Shown here: piece by piece, positions 51,360 to 60,089 of the stretch
Position numbering within the stretch: the stretch's first letter is position 1
Layout of the letters: every line of letters begins with the position of its first letter
Assembly: GCA_001805105.1 (NCBI GenBank)
Contig: MHEE01000007.1
Coordinates: 48,671-112,670 of the forward strand
Reading direction: 5' to 3'
Length of the DNA stretch: 64,000 bases
Source of the DNA: Nitrospirae bacterium GWF2_44_13
GTDB lineage: Bacteria; Nitrospirota; Thermodesulfovibrionia; Thermodesulfovibrionales; UBA1546
Notes under the pieces: model-generated
Databases searched by the model: none
The model's input: only the letters and a program-made list of their open reading frames with translations
Told to the model about the DNA's origin: nothing
Position numbers and translations under genes: made by a program

Positions 51360-52598
51360 CTATACATGTCTCAGCGCCTTTATAGGCTCCATGCGCGAAG
51401 CCTTGAACGCTGGCTGTAGACTGGCGATTATAGAGACGATTATTACGGTTACAGATATGGCGGCAATATCGGCAGGGTTTACATTTGCCTGAAGGATTAA
51501 GCCCTGCTGCTGCCCGAAATTGAAGGTAATTTTTAATGTATTGAGTATAAAAATCAAAACAATTCCCGCAACATTGCCGATGACTGCGCCGACAATGCCG
51601 AGACAAAATCCCTCGATCACGAACATGTTCAAAATCTTCCCCGGCAGAGTCCCTATGGCTGCTATTGTGCCTATCTCTCTTATCCTTTCATACACAGCCA
51701 TTATCATCACATTCATTATACTGATTAAAACAATGGCGATGAGCATGAGCTTAATGAAGAAAGTCATTACATCTATCATGCGGGCTATGTTGTAAAACGG
51801 AGAAAGCTTTTCCCATGTATGAAGCTCAAAGACGGGTTTGTCCTGCTGGTTAAGCTCTTTTGAAAGCAGTCCGTCCAGCTTTTTACTGAAGGAATTAAGC
51901 TTTCCGAAGTCCTTCAATCTAATGGCAATCTCGCTTATTCCCATTTCTTCCATCCGGAGGACTTCCATGGCATCATCTATGTGGATATAGCCGTCCCTGC
52001 CGCCGGGCCCGGTTACGCTTTCAAGCACGCCTGACACAATGAACTGCTTTCCATTGACAGAGCCGTCTTTGTTGGTCGCAACCACCACTATCGTGTCGCC
52101 TACCTTTACTTTCATGCCTTTAGCCAAAAGTTCTGGTATCCATATATCTCCTTTGTCGAGAACCCTTTTGCCGTCAGTTACTCTTGAAGCAAGAAGCGGG
52201 ACAGTTTTTAATTCTTTGTCTGGATAGATGCCGTTTAACCTGATGTTAGTGGTCTCAACAAAATTACTGAACATGCCGCCGAATTTTATCCTTGGGGAAT
52301 ACGACTCAATTTCCAGTTGTTTGTTTAGTATGTTTTCGAGTTTAGCCGCGGCGCCTGCTTTCAGATTTAGGTTCAAGGGCAGGTTCTCTATGGAAGCCAC
52401 ATAGCCTTTTCGATGAACCTGAAGGTGTCCTATCACTGAATCGGTTATTTGCCCTATCATCATATTTTTGAATGAGCTAGAAACAGAGATGAACACAAGG
52501 ACAAAGACCACGCCTACTGTTATCAAAGAGGCTGTAAGCAGGGTCCTTCTTTTGTATCTCAAAAGATTCCTGATTGCTATTTTGAGGAGATTACTCAT
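51360..52598 (-). CDS. ABC transporter permease, LolE/MacB/FtsX type
   Basis: About 412 aa: N-terminal transmembrane helix (LLTASLITVGVVFVLVFISV), a large periplasmic MacB-like domain (about 45-270), then three C-terminal helices of the FtsX domain, including ISIMNVMIMAVYERIREIGTIAAIG. Start at 52598, because GGAGGT precedes it. Together with the ATPase (8-nt overlap) and LolA-like protein it suggests lipid or lipoprotein export rather than a drug pump. Confidence 0.88.
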   Translation of the reverse strand: MSNLLKIAIRNLLRYKRRTLLTASLITVGVVFVLVFISVSSSFKNMMIGQITDSVIGHLQVHRKGYVASIENLPLNLNLKAGAAAKLENILNKQLEIESYSPRIKFGGMFSNFVETTNIRLNGIYPDKELKTVPLLASRVTDGKRVLDKGDIWIPELLAKGMKVKVGDTIVVVATNKDGSVNGKQFIVSGVLESVTGPGGRDGYIHIDDAMEVLRMEEMGISEIAIRLKDFGKLNSFSKKLDGLLSKELNQQDKPVFELHTWEKLSPFYNIARMIDVMTFFIKLMLIAIVLISIMNVMIMAVYERIREIGTIAAIGTLPGKILNMFVIEGFCLGIVGAVIGNVAGIVLIFILNTLKITFNFGQQQGLILQANVNPADIAAISVTVIIVSIIASLQPAFKASRMEPIKALRHV

Positions 52599-53295
52599 TT
52601 CGCTTACCTCCTTCAACATGTCTGTCCAACAGATTTCCATCCTCCAGCGTGAATATAATCTCAGCCTCTCCTACAATCTTCTGGTCATGGGTTGAAAATA
52701 TGAAGGTAGTCCTGAATTCATCCCTCATTTTTTTCATAAGCTCTATAACCATATAAGCTGTTTTATGATCTAAATTGGCAGTGGGCTCATCCGCAAGCAC
52801 GAGCTTTGGATTTGTAACCAATGCCCTTGCAATTGCAACCCTCTGCTTCTGTCCTCCTGATATCTGGTCGGGATATTTGTCTTTCTGATCAATCATGCCC
52901 ACAGCGTTCAGAAGGGCAGTGACTCTCTTTTTTCTTTCGGAAGCGGGTGCGCTCTGCACCATGAGCAAAGGATATTCGATATTTTCATAAACAGTGAGCA
53001 CAGGGAGAAGATTGAAGTCCTGAAAGATAAATCCGATGTTGTTTCCTCTGAACAATGCGCTCTGTTTCCTGTCAAGATGCAGGACATCAGTATCTGCAAC
53101 CTCCAATTTCCCTTTTGTGGGTTTGTCTAAACACCCGATGAGGTTCAGAAGGGTGGTCTTCCCGCTCCCCGACGGCCCTATGAACGAGACAAAGGATGCA
53201 GGAGCTATCTCAAAGCTAATCCCCTTTAATGCCTTCACTGCGGCCTCGCCGGTCTGATACTCCTTATCTATTCCCTTGGCGGCTATTAATGACAT
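52591..53295 (-). CDS. ABC transporter ATPase, LolD/MacB type
   Basis: 234 aa: Walker A GPSGSGKTTLLNLIG, Q-loop GFIFQDFNLLPVLTVYENIEYPLL, signature SGGQKQRVAIARAL, Walker B LVLADEPTANLD and the H-loop FSTHDQKIV. The sequence is of the LolD/MacB subfamily. It energises the permease encoded next. Confidence 0.93.
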   Translation of the reverse strand: MSLIAAKGIDKEYQTGEAAVKALKGISFEIAPASFVSFIGPSGSGKTTLLNLIGCLDKPTKGKLEVADTDVLHLDRKQSALFRGNNIGFIFQDFNLLPVLTVYENIEYPLLMVQSAPASERKKRVTALLNAVGMIDQKDKYPDQISGGQKQRVAIARALVTNPKLVLADEPTANLDHKTAYMVIELMKKMRDEFRTTFIFSTHDQKIVGEAEIIFTLEDGNLLDRHVEGGKRNE

Positions 53296-53353
53296 AATCT
53301 CCTCCTTTTCATAAAGCCCTGCCCCGGCTCAAAGCAGGGTCGTTAGTTTAAAT

Positions 53354-53821
53354 TTACCTTCTCCATCCGGACCATACCGGAATGCCTGTGCTGTCCCTGA
53401 GTGTGAGGACATTATCGCCTTTCTTCACCTCTGCCGCGATAATTGCCAGTTTGCCAGCAAAGGTTACCCTCGAACCCTTGACCTCGACCTTGTCACCCTT
53501 TTCGATATTAGTGTCGAGCCTTTCGATATACCACCCGGGACCGAGGTGGACGGATATGGCTTCCTTATCGGTCTTCACAGTGATGTGAACGCCGTAATTC
53601 ATGCCCTTCATTGGAGTGATCTTATCCACAGACTCAACCGTGCCTGTAATGGTTTCCACTGTTTTGGGATTATACATCCTCTGATACTGCGTTCCCATGC
53701 CCCATCCGCCGCTTCCTTTCCAGCCTTTCATTCCACCTCTCATTGGCTGGGCAAAGGCCAGCGAAGCGGCCAAGACTAATGATAGCGCCAAAACCAATCC
53801 TATGATCTTTTTTGTTCTCAT
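53354..53821 (-). CDS. Exported OB-fold (YgiW/BOF-like) protein, metal regulon
   Basis: 155 aa with signal peptide (MRTKKIIGLVLALSLVLAASLAFA), a Gly/Met/Trp-rich segment (RGGMKGWKGSGGWGMG), then a small beta domain: ETITGTVESVDKITP, YGVHITVKTDKEAISVHLGP, GDKVEVKGSRVTFAGK. This fits an OB-fold of the YgiW type. A GGAGG precedes the ATG. It heads the ABC operon behind four tandem repeats of the metal-operator type, so a role in metal stress at the envelope is inferred. Confidence 0.75.
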   Translation of the reverse strand: MRTKKIIGLVLALSLVLAASLAFAQPMRGGMKGWKGSGGWGMGTQYQRMYNPKTVETITGTVESVDKITPMKGMNYGVHITVKTDKEAISVHLGPGWYIERLDTNIEKGDKVEVKGSRVTFAGKLAIIAAEVKKGDNVLTLRDSTGIPVWSGWRR

Positions 53822-53861
53822 GACTACCTCCTTGAGCCGGTTTTGTCATATACCATATCGA

Positions 53862-53904
53862 AAAATTGTGAAAAGCTAATGAATAAATTATGAACAATTG
53901 TGAA
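53862..53904 (-). promoter_or_regulatory. Tandem 11-bp operator, metal regulon site 3 (four units)
   Basis: On the plus strand AAAATTGTGAA, AAGCTAATGAA, TAAATTATGAA follow each other without gap, then CAATTGTGAA one base short. The minus-strand core is TTCAYAATT. It ends 41 nt before the OB-fold gene. Confidence 0.6.
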
Positions 53905-54152
53905 CTTTGAAAATTCAAGAAAATCGGTGAGCAAGTTTGAGAATTTATTGATCTCATCCTGCATGAGTTTACCTGTGTCCTGCCCAGGAATATAAGTTCT
54001 CTGCCCCATTTGAGAGTGGCTTTATTGACCGGGACGATTTTTCCCTTATATGATTCTGTTAAGCTTTCTTCTCTTTTTTTATCCATGTGCAAATCCTCTT
54101 GATTGATGTCTTTGTATTACTATCCCTTCTCGCATGTCTCCGGCGTGATACG
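53905..54152. other. Gap with a decayed coding trace
   Basis: No intact gene. In two minus-strand frames there are short pieces: MDKKREESLTESYKGK (from 54086) and LMQDEINKFSNLLTDFLEF (about 53970-53900). The second looks like the second helix of a histidine-kinase HisKA domain, so this may be a degraded kinase. Evidence is weak. Confidence 0.3.
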
Positions 54153-55370
54153 CTAATCACTTTTACCATCGTGCTCTTTTATTAATATGTTCATGCTCTC
54201 TCTATCGACTCTTCTTATTTTGATGCCGGCATTGGCAAAGACATATTCCGGACCTTTGCCGTCGAAAGACTCTCTTGTATAGAGGATATCTATCTCTTTT
54301 TCTACGAGGAATGTCGCCAGACTTATCCCCTTCCTCTTTTCCAGGGTTCGGAAGGGGTTTTCGAGTATCTCTTGTGATATCACCGCTTCATCCGGCCCCT
54401 TATCCCATACGGCAATAAACGGGGCGCTGCTGAAATGCTCGGAGACGGCATCATCTCTGTCGGCAAGGGGCACGGCATACCGTGTGCGGTCCTTCTTCTC
54501 CGGCTCATAATGGATCGTCACTTTCTCCACAAAGGGGATTCGGCGTTCTATCTCCCCTTCGATACGGTCCGCGAGTTCGTGGGCGTCCTTAAGTCTTTTC
54601 GAAGAGAGGCGCACATCCATACTTATGAATATGAATTTGCCCGAGTTCCGTGCATGCAATGAAACGACCTCTTTAACCCCATGGAATTCTCCCAGGACAG
54701 CCTTTATCTTGTCCAATGTCACTCTGTCCACGGATGCATCCATAAGGCTCTTCATGGAATCCCTGAATATCCCATAACCTGCTTTGATGACTACGAGAAG
54801 AACTGCAAAAGCCGAAATTCTATCCATAACAGGGTAAGAAAGGCGTGCACTGGCTATGCCTATCGCCACTGCAACAATGGGTGCGATATCCGCCCTCCAG
54901 TGCTCTGCATCAGCCATCAATGAAGGGGAATTTATCGCTTTTGCCCTTCTTGCTTCATACCTTGAAAAAAGGATAATTGGAACTGTCATCAAAAAAAGAA
55001 CGATCAACGTCATGTCGAGATTTCTCATGCCTTCAGGAGAGGGATGATATATCATCTTTGCGATCTCATAAGCGGAAAGAAATATCAAACACGCCGAAAA
55101 AAGCGCTGCAATGTTTTCGACCTTATAGAGTCCCCACGGGAATCGTTCTGATTTCTTTTCTGAAAGGTATATGCCGCCCACAACAAGGAGACTTCCTGTG
55201 ACATCAGCGAGAGAATGCGCTGTTTCAGCCAAGAGGGAGAAACTGCCGGAGAGAAGATAAAGAGAAAATTTAGCAGCCGTAAAAAATATATTCAACGCTA
55301 CGGATAGGATAGCTAACTTTTTACCTTCGTCGGCAACTATCTGTCTTTTGCCCGTATTTCGATCTCCCAC
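54153..55370 (-). CDS. Cation diffusion facilitator fused to a NifX/NafY-like domain
   Basis: 405 aa. The N-terminal part (about 1-300) is a CDF metal/proton antiporter with metal sites AETAHSLADVTGSL and LMADAEHWRADI (HxxxD) and a cytoplasmic ferredoxin-like domain (GVKEVVSLHARNSGKF). The C-terminal 105 residues (YAVPLADRDDAVSEHFSSAPF onward) are a dinitrogenase iron-molybdenum cofactor-type domain like the separate protein upstream. CDF proteins export Zn, Fe, Mn or Co; the fused domain may sense or bind a cluster. GTG start. Confidence 0.88.
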   Translation of the reverse strand: MGDRNTGKRQIVADEGKKLAILSVALNIFFTAAKFSLYLLSGSFSLLAETAHSLADVTGSLLVVGGIYLSEKKSERFPWGLYKVENIAALFSACLIFLSAYEIAKMIYHPSPEGMRNLDMTLIVLFLMTVPIILFSRYEARRAKAINSPSLMADAEHWRADIAPIVAVAIGIASARLSYPVMDRISAFAVLLVVIKAGYGIFRDSMKSLMDASVDRVTLDKIKAVLGEFHGVKEVVSLHARNSGKFIFISMDVRLSSKRLKDAHELADRIEGEIERRIPFVEKVTIHYEPEKKDRTRYAVPLADRDDAVSEHFSSAPFIAVWDKGPDEAVISQEILENPFRTLEKRKGISLATFLVEKEIDILYTRESFDGKGPEYVFANAGIKIRRVDRESMNILIKEHDGKSD

Positions 55371-55503
55371 AGTAGTTTCCTGGACCTCAAAAAGTATGCT
55401 TGACCGCTTTTATGACGACAAATGAACTTTCGCCACAGCCTTCTTTGCCGGCTCAATTTCCCTTCCCCGTGCGATTTTTCTCATCTCTGCCGACGGCTCT
55501 ACT

Positions 55504-55884
55504 TTAATGACCGCAGCCCTCTCCTTGTGTATGTCCGCCGCAGGTATTCTGAGGCACAAACTCGGGAAGGGATCCGGTTGTAAATATATCGATATTTCCT
55601 TGCACTGTTGCTGCCTGCGCCTGATAGACTCTGATACCGGACCGATTCAGCCCGCTTAGAGCGCCTGCTCCTATGCCTCCCACAACAATTGCGTCAACAT
55701 TCTGTCCATCAAGAGCCTTAATGGGATTACAGGCTCCATGCACATGATGCATGTCTCTGTTATTGATTGCAGACATCTGGTTCGTTTCTGTATCAACAAC
55801 GAGAAACATTGTTGCAGTGCCGAAATGGCCGTAAACCTCACTTTCAAAACCGTCATTTGCCTGTACTGGAAAACATACTTTCAT
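55504..55884 (-). CDS. Dinitrogenase iron-molybdenum cofactor-family (NifX-like) protein
   Basis: 126 aa, start at the ATG at 55884 behind GGAGGAAA. MKVCFPVQANDGFESEVYGHFG is the standard opening, followed by HHVHGACNPIKALDGQNVDAIVV and GGIGAGALSGLNRSGI. The C-terminus is Cys/His-rich (NTCGGHTQGEGCGH). Stand-alone members bind Fe-S or metal clusters; no nif genes are here. It is preceded 1 nt away by the DUF134 regulator and followed by the CDF fusion. Confidence 0.88.
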   Translation of the reverse strand: MKVCFPVQANDGFESEVYGHFGTATMFLVVDTETNQMSAINNRDMHHVHGACNPIKALDGQNVDAIVVGGIGAGALSGLNRSGIRVYQAQAATVQGNIDIFTTGSLPEFVPQNTCGGHTQGEGCGH

Positions 55885-55885
55885 T

Positions 55886-56188
55886 TTATTTTTCCTCCTT
55901 TTTGCATATGGTTTCTTCAAACACAAGGGCCTTGCATTCAGCAAGAGCCGTTGCTACCTTTTTCCGTGCACTGGAAAGAATCCTCTGGACGGTCCCTCTA
56001 GATATTTCCATTCGCTTGCCTGCCTCTTCCTGAGTAAAGCCCTCCATATCACAGAGTCTCAAAACCTCAAGCTCGTCTCGATACAATACAATCTTTTCAA
56101 TCTCGGTCATGGGAATGCCTGTCGGTTTAAAGGCTTTTCCCTTAAATTTGCATTCACAAAACCTCGATTTCTTATATCTCGGCGACAT
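55886..56188 (-). CDS. DUF134 family DNA-binding protein
   Basis: About 100 aa. Starts MSPRYKKSRFCECKFKGKAFKP (Cys pair near the N-terminus) and has a sigma-70 region 4-like helix-turn-helix: LEVLRLCDMEGFTQEEAGKRM, then ISRGTVQRILSSARKKVA. DUF134 proteins usually precede NifX-like genes, as here. The ATG at 56188 has AAGGA before it; longer starts would begin upstream of the predicted transcription start. It probably controls its own operon through the palindrome at 56207. Confidence 0.88.
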   Translation of the reverse strand: MSPRYKKSRFCECKFKGKAFKPTGIPMTEIEKIVLYRDELEVLRLCDMEGFTQEEAGKRMEISRGTVQRILSSARKKVATALAECKALVFEETICKKEEK

Positions 56189-56206
56189 TTTCCTTAATAC
56201 CATTTT

Positions 56207-56220
56207 TGTGCATATGCACA
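56207..56220. promoter_or_regulatory. Perfect 14-bp palindrome, operator candidate for DUF134
   Basis: TGTGCATATGCACA lies immediately downstream of the -10 box, over the expected transcription start, 19 nt before the DUF134 gene. Confidence 0.65.
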
Positions 56221-56249
56221 TTATAAGGTTTAAATTAATAATATGTCAA
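56220..56249 (-). promoter_or_regulatory. Consensus sigma-70 promoter of the DUF134-NifX-CDF operon
   Basis: TTGACA (56249-56244), 18 nt, TATAAT (56225-56220) on the minus strand: both hexamers match consensus exactly. Confidence 0.7.
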
Positions 56250-56303
56250 GCCGGCGATTGCTTCAACAGGCACCTTTGTTTCAGGGCAGTATTTATGCAT
56301 TCA

Positions 56304-56476
56304 TCAAGGCCAATATTCTCCTTCCTCGGCATTGGTCGTGCCGAAGAAACCAGAGAGCGACGAGAAGACGACAATGAAGGCGGTAGTGGCAGACGCCTTC
56401 TTCGGATCGAAGCCCAGCCACACAAGTACACAAGGCGGGTACGATAAAGTTTCCGCAGCCTACGCCTGGAAGGCCC
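56304..56476 (-). pseudogene. Fragment of a TauE/SafE (TSUP) sulfite-exporter-type permease
   Basis: Two frames join to give GLPGVGCGNFIVPAL and, after a one-base shift, LGFDPKKASATTAFIVVFSS with LSGFFG. This is the characteristic GxGGG...VPAL...GFDPKKAxxT block of TSUP permeases. It then hits double stops. The rest of the gene is absent. Confidence 0.6.
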
Positions 56477-56709
56477 CTCAGTAAGCCCTATGTAGGACGC
56501 TGTATTAACGACTATAGGCCATGGAAGAGTCTGGCACAGGGCATGTGCTTAAAGGAATCTTCATCAATTTATTTATTTTTGTTTACCGATAGTTCTTTTA
56601 TGTAGGCAATCATTGCAAGGCCGCCAAAGGCCGTTAAACCGAGCCTCAGAAAGGACAGGAACAGGTGAATAATGGAAGGCCTTCTGCTAATTTCGATTTT
56701 ATTATTCAT
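56477..56709 (-). pseudogene. chrA: Truncated chromate transporter remnant
   Basis: An ATG at 56709 gives 46 residues including SIIHLFLSFLRLGLTAFGG and LAMIAYIKEL, the ChrA N-terminal signature, then TAA at 56571. Beyond it, in shifted frames, IDEDSFK and ALCQTLPWPIVVNTASYIGL continue the ChrA pattern before the sequence changes into a TSUP fragment. It lay at the end of the ABC operon, 11 nt from the permease gene. Confidence 0.65.
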
Positions 56710-56720
56710 TTGTATATTTT

Positions 56721-57965
56721 TTACCTCCCGTATTCAAAGGGCTTTATATTTTTAAGCCTGTAAAAGAGCGTGTAGTTTATTGCGAGGAACACCAATAGAA
56801 ACGCGATGCTCAGAGTCGCAAATGTCCACCAGTCGTAATGAACCGGGATAGCGGCCTGCACAATGCGCTCGATGCTGTTCTCCTCCGGCAGGAAATGCGG
56901 CTTTGCCGATATGTCCCAGGGCAGTTCCATTGAAACGGTCTGGAGGCTCAGAATTTTCAGTATTGCAAAGGCTAATATATTGCCCGCTGCCACTGAAATC
57001 AACAACAGTATAAAGCTCTCTGCAATAAAGTGTCTTTTGATGTCTCTTATCCTCCAGCCCAGCATCCTCAAAAGGGATATCTCCCTTTCCCTTGACTTCA
57101 TGCCTGATATTACCATCAGACAAAATGCCGACAGAAGGACCATTCCCATTACCGCAAATATGGTTCTGCCTGCTCCTGAGATCAGAGACAACTGTTTGGC
57201 TACCTCTCCGGTAAAGGTATTTTCGCTGAAGACAATGAAGTCCTTGCTAATAGCCTTAATCTCCTTTTCCTTGCTGCCTTTCCATAAAGAGTCTGTTCTG
57301 AGCAGGATTACATTGGCGAAATCGCCATTGGGTAATTGATAAACCTTCTTCATCTCTTCGGAATTTTTGGCAATCTCCACTGCCCTTCGCATGTTCATAT
57401 AAACATCTGCCGGGATAATGTTTCCTGTCAGGTTGGCCTTGAGAATGCCTCTTACTTTATGACCGGCCCCGGATATTGTAATTTCGTCCGAGAGTGAAAT
57501 GCCATGCTTGCGCGCAAAGTCGTCCGTGATAACGATGTTTTCATTCGCTATATTGAACTCTCCTTGCAGAATGTTTTTTCTCAGTATTTCCGCGAATATC
57601 ACGGACTCTGCTTCTATGCCCATCGTGGACTTGAAATAGGAGTTATCGAAATGCCATAAGTAAAGCCCTTTGTCGTAACCCTCTACGAATTCGAGCCGCC
57701 TTAATTTATCCGCTTCTTCCGCGCTTATCGGGGCATTGGAATGCGGGAAAATCGCCCCCAGCATCCTCTCGGGAATTTTGCCGTTTTTCTGCACTACACT
57801 CTGAACTCCTATACCCTTAAAAGGCAGTGCGGCAATCTCCGGAATACTTTTATGAAGGGTAAGCGCCGAAACAGCAAGGGCAAAATAAACGGCAATGCTC
57901 AGCACGAGCAAAGACAGCTTGGTCTTATTGCTTTTTACAAAAGAATAAAAATATGCCTTCATCAT
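56721..57965 (-). CDS. ABC transporter permease, MacB/FtsX type (second of a pair)
   Basis: 414 aa: N-terminal helix (LSLLVLSIAVYFALAVSALTL), periplasmic MacB-like domain, and three C-terminal FtsX helices with ISGMKSREREISLLRMLGW. It overlaps the other permease by 4 nt. Two different permeases with one ATPase suggests a heterodimeric exporter. It lies in the operon controlled by the 60556 repeats. Confidence 0.87.
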   Translation of the reverse strand: MMKAYFYSFVKSNKTKLSLLVLSIAVYFALAVSALTLHKSIPEIAALPFKGIGVQSVVQKNGKIPERMLGAIFPHSNAPISAEEADKLRRLEFVEGYDKGLYLWHFDNSYFKSTMGIEAESVIFAEILRKNILQGEFNIANENIVITDDFARKHGISLSDEITISGAGHKVRGILKANLTGNIIPADVYMNMRRAVEIAKNSEEMKKVYQLPNGDFANVILLRTDSLWKGSKEKEIKAISKDFIVFSENTFTGEVAKQLSLISGAGRTIFAVMGMVLLSAFCLMVISGMKSREREISLLRMLGWRIRDIKRHFIAESFILLLISVAAGNILAFAILKILSLQTVSMELPWDISAKPHFLPEENSIERIVQAAIPVHYDWWTFATLSIAFLLVFLAINYTLFYRLKNIKPFEYGR

Positions 57966-59029
57966 AGCGCCACCCCCGTATTAAGAAGCGGTGTGTTCGC
58001 AAGATTTGGCAATACCTGCCGGTTCAGGATAAAGGCAAGGACAACGGCAATTATAACGGCACCGGCCGCTATGACCGCGGTATCGTAGAAGCCCCATAGA
58101 AAGATATCCTTCCTTCGCCAACCGATTGTCCTCAGGATGTCAGTCTGATACCTAAAATCGAGCCTGTGCATTTTAAATATCCAGAGCATCAAAAGGAGTG
58201 AAACCGTGAATACGATCAGAAGAAAATATTTTCCTGATTGATAAAGAAGTTTGTTTATGCCTGAAAGGTTCTTGTAAAGGCTGTCCTTTGTTATCAGCGA
58301 TACGCCGGGGAAAAGTCCTTCAATCCTCTTTGAAGCAGGCGACATATCCTTTGCGGACTTAAGGGAAAGAAATGCCTGATTGACAACAGGCTCTCTCAGT
58401 CCGGCAAGCCTCAATGCCGTTACATAAGGCAGAAATATCGAGGCGCTGCTCAGATTGCTCTGTTCCTTAAAATCCACCAGTCCAACGACCTTAAACCTTT
58501 CTCCTCTTAGCTCAAAGTCCTTGCCCGTATCGTATCCGAACAGCTTCGCAAAATGGCGCTCAAGGATTACTTCCCGCGCGTCATTATCCGAGAAAAAACG
58601 GCCGCCCTTCATGAGCAGTGATTCTATCTTTCTCATGCCCGTCAGCGGCTCTTCCTTCCTGACTGCGATCAATGTCTTGGTATTCTGTACGTCGAAATCC
58701 CACAGGACAAGCGCTGTCGAAAAACCTTTTAATTCCTTTATGTCTGCAAGCTTTTCCGATACTGTATTCAGCGGCATTGGATTCAGGTTAAAAGGCAGTA
58801 TTATTCCCTGAGTCCTGACCTCTTTAGAATCCCTGTTGACCCTGTCATACTGAAGTATCAACTCGGTCTCAAGAGTCTCAAGGGGTTTTTCCGCAAGCCC
58901 CTTAGCATGTTTAACCAGAATGACGGAAGCAGCAGGCAGGAAAAACATAAGCCCTATAAGCATAACAACCAAAAGCACCTTTTTCAGATAGAACAACTGG
59001 TTGCTTATGACCATTCTCAGGAGTTCCAT
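57962..59029 (-). CDS. ABC transporter permease, MacB/FtsX type (first of a pair)
   Basis: 355 aa with the same fold: N-terminal helix (VLLVVMLIGLMFFLPAASVIL), periplasmic domain containing GRFFSDNDAREVILERHFAKLFGYD, and C-terminal helices with LDFRYQTDILRTIGW. Its start shares a base with the stop of the thioredoxin-fold gene. Substrate unknown. Confidence 0.87.
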   Translation of the reverse strand: MELLRMVISNQLFYLKKVLLVVMLIGLMFFLPAASVILVKHAKGLAEKPLETLETELILQYDRVNRDSKEVRTQGIILPFNLNPMPLNTVSEKLADIKELKGFSTALVLWDFDVQNTKTLIAVRKEEPLTGMRKIESLLMKGGRFFSDNDAREVILERHFAKLFGYDTGKDFELRGERFKVVGLVDFKEQSNLSSASIFLPYVTALRLAGLREPVVNQAFLSLKSAKDMSPASKRIEGLFPGVSLITKDSLYKNLSGINKLLYQSGKYFLLIVFTVSLLLMLWIFKMHRLDFRYQTDILRTIGWRRKDIFLWGFYDTAVIAAGAVIIAVVLAFILNRQVLPNLANTPLLNTGVAL

Positions 59030-59436
59030 TATTTACCTCCCGCTGCGGATTTCAGGATTTGTCTCAGGTCTTCATAACTCCAGTTGCCCTCAAACATCGG
59101 GACAAAGGCATTGCCTTTTTGGAAGTTCTTTAGAATGACCTGTCTCTTTCCAAGTGAAAACTGATTTTTGCCGTTTACGAAAATCATTACTGGCGAATGC
59201 TCTTTGATATTGTATTTTGCGATATGTTTGCGGCTCTCAGGCGATTCAAAGCTGTACTTTTTCACCGCTACGCCTTTAAACTCTTTAATGACCGATTCTA
59301 CATCTCTCACCACTGCTTCGGCAGGAGGATGCGGGAGATAAAATATCTCAATCGTAACCGAATAAGCGTTACTCATTGCCGCAAACAAGAAAGCTGCAAC
59401 CGCCAAAAAAGAATATATCATTAATTTTATTTTCAT
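59029..59436 (-). CDS. Exported thioredoxin-fold protein without the CXXC pair
   Basis: 135 aa with signal peptide (MKIKLMIYSFLAVAAFLFAAMSNA). The mature part reads VTIEIFYLPHPPAEAVVRDV, a thioredoxin-like first strand and helix in which the usual Cys positions are Leu/Pro/His. KYNIKEHSPVMIFVNGKNQF follows (cis-Pro region). Redox catalysis is therefore unlikely; a binding or scaffold role with the ABC permeases is more plausible. It overlaps the ATPase gene by 4 nt. Confidence 0.72.
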   Translation of the reverse strand: MKIKLMIYSFLAVAAFLFAAMSNAYSVTIEIFYLPHPPAEAVVRDVESVIKEFKGVAVKKYSFESPESRKHIAKYNIKEHSPVMIFVNGKNQFSLGKRQVILKNFQKGNAFVPMFEGNWSYEDLRQILKSAAGGK

Positions 59437-60089
59437 GACCTTATTTCTCCTTTCTGTAAAACATATGTTTTGTCCGTCTTTTGCGCTATGTCTTTATCGT
59501 GGGTAACGATTATGAATGAAGTGAGCATTGTCTGATGGAGTTCCCTGAAAAGCGCCATGATGGAATCGGACGTGGCAGAATCCAGATTGCCGGTCGGCTC
59601 GTCCGCAAGCACGATAACAGGCCGGTTCACAAGGCTGCGCGCGATTGCCACCCTCTGCTTCTCTCCTCCGCTCAGATTGTCCACCTTTTCTTTCAGTTTG
59701 TGTTTTAAACCGACCCTTTCCGCAAGCTCATTTACACGGCTTGTTTTGTCGCTATCCTTAATGTCCTTTCGCGGATAAATGCCGAGGAGAATATTGTCGG
59801 ATAGGGACAGGGACGGTATAAGCTTGAAGTCCTGAAACACGATGCCGATGTGTTTTAATCTGAAAGCGGCAAGCGACTCCTCGTCAATAGCGGTTAAATC
59901 GTTGCCGTTAAACAGCGCCCTGCCGCTGTCGGGCTTTATAAGACCCGCCATAATATTGAGAAGAGTGCTTTTGCCCGCGCCCGATCTGCCCATAATGCTG
60001 ACCATCTCTTTTTCAGCGATAGAGATAGATGCATTTATTAAAACTTCCTGGCCTTTGTATGATTTTTTAATATTTTCCAATGCAAGCAT
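59433..60089 (-). CDS. ABC transporter ATPase, LolD/MacB type
   Basis: 218 aa: Walker A GRSGAGKSTLLNIMAG, Q-loop IGIVFQDFKLIPSLSLSDNI, signature LSGGEKQRVAIARSL, Walker B VIVLADEPTGNLD, H-loop IIVTHDKDIA. It serves the two permeases downstream. Confidence 0.93.
   Translation of the reverse strand: MLALENIKKSYKGQEVLINASISIAEKEMVSIMGRSGAGKSTLLNIMAGLIKPDSGRALFNGNDLTAIDEESLAAFRLKHIGIVFQDFKLIPSLSLSDNILLGIYPRKDIKDSDKTSRVNELAERVGLKHKLKEKVDNLSGGEKQRVAIARSLVNRPVIVLADEPTGNLDSATSDSIMALFRELHQTMLTSFIIVTHDKDIAQKTDKTYVLQKGEIRS

Noticed and set aside
53824..54092. Minus-strand frames of 61 and 140 aa before the OB-fold gene
   Set aside because: They overlap the promoter repeats and the signal peptide of a real gene, share no full domain, and at best contain a decayed kinase helix.
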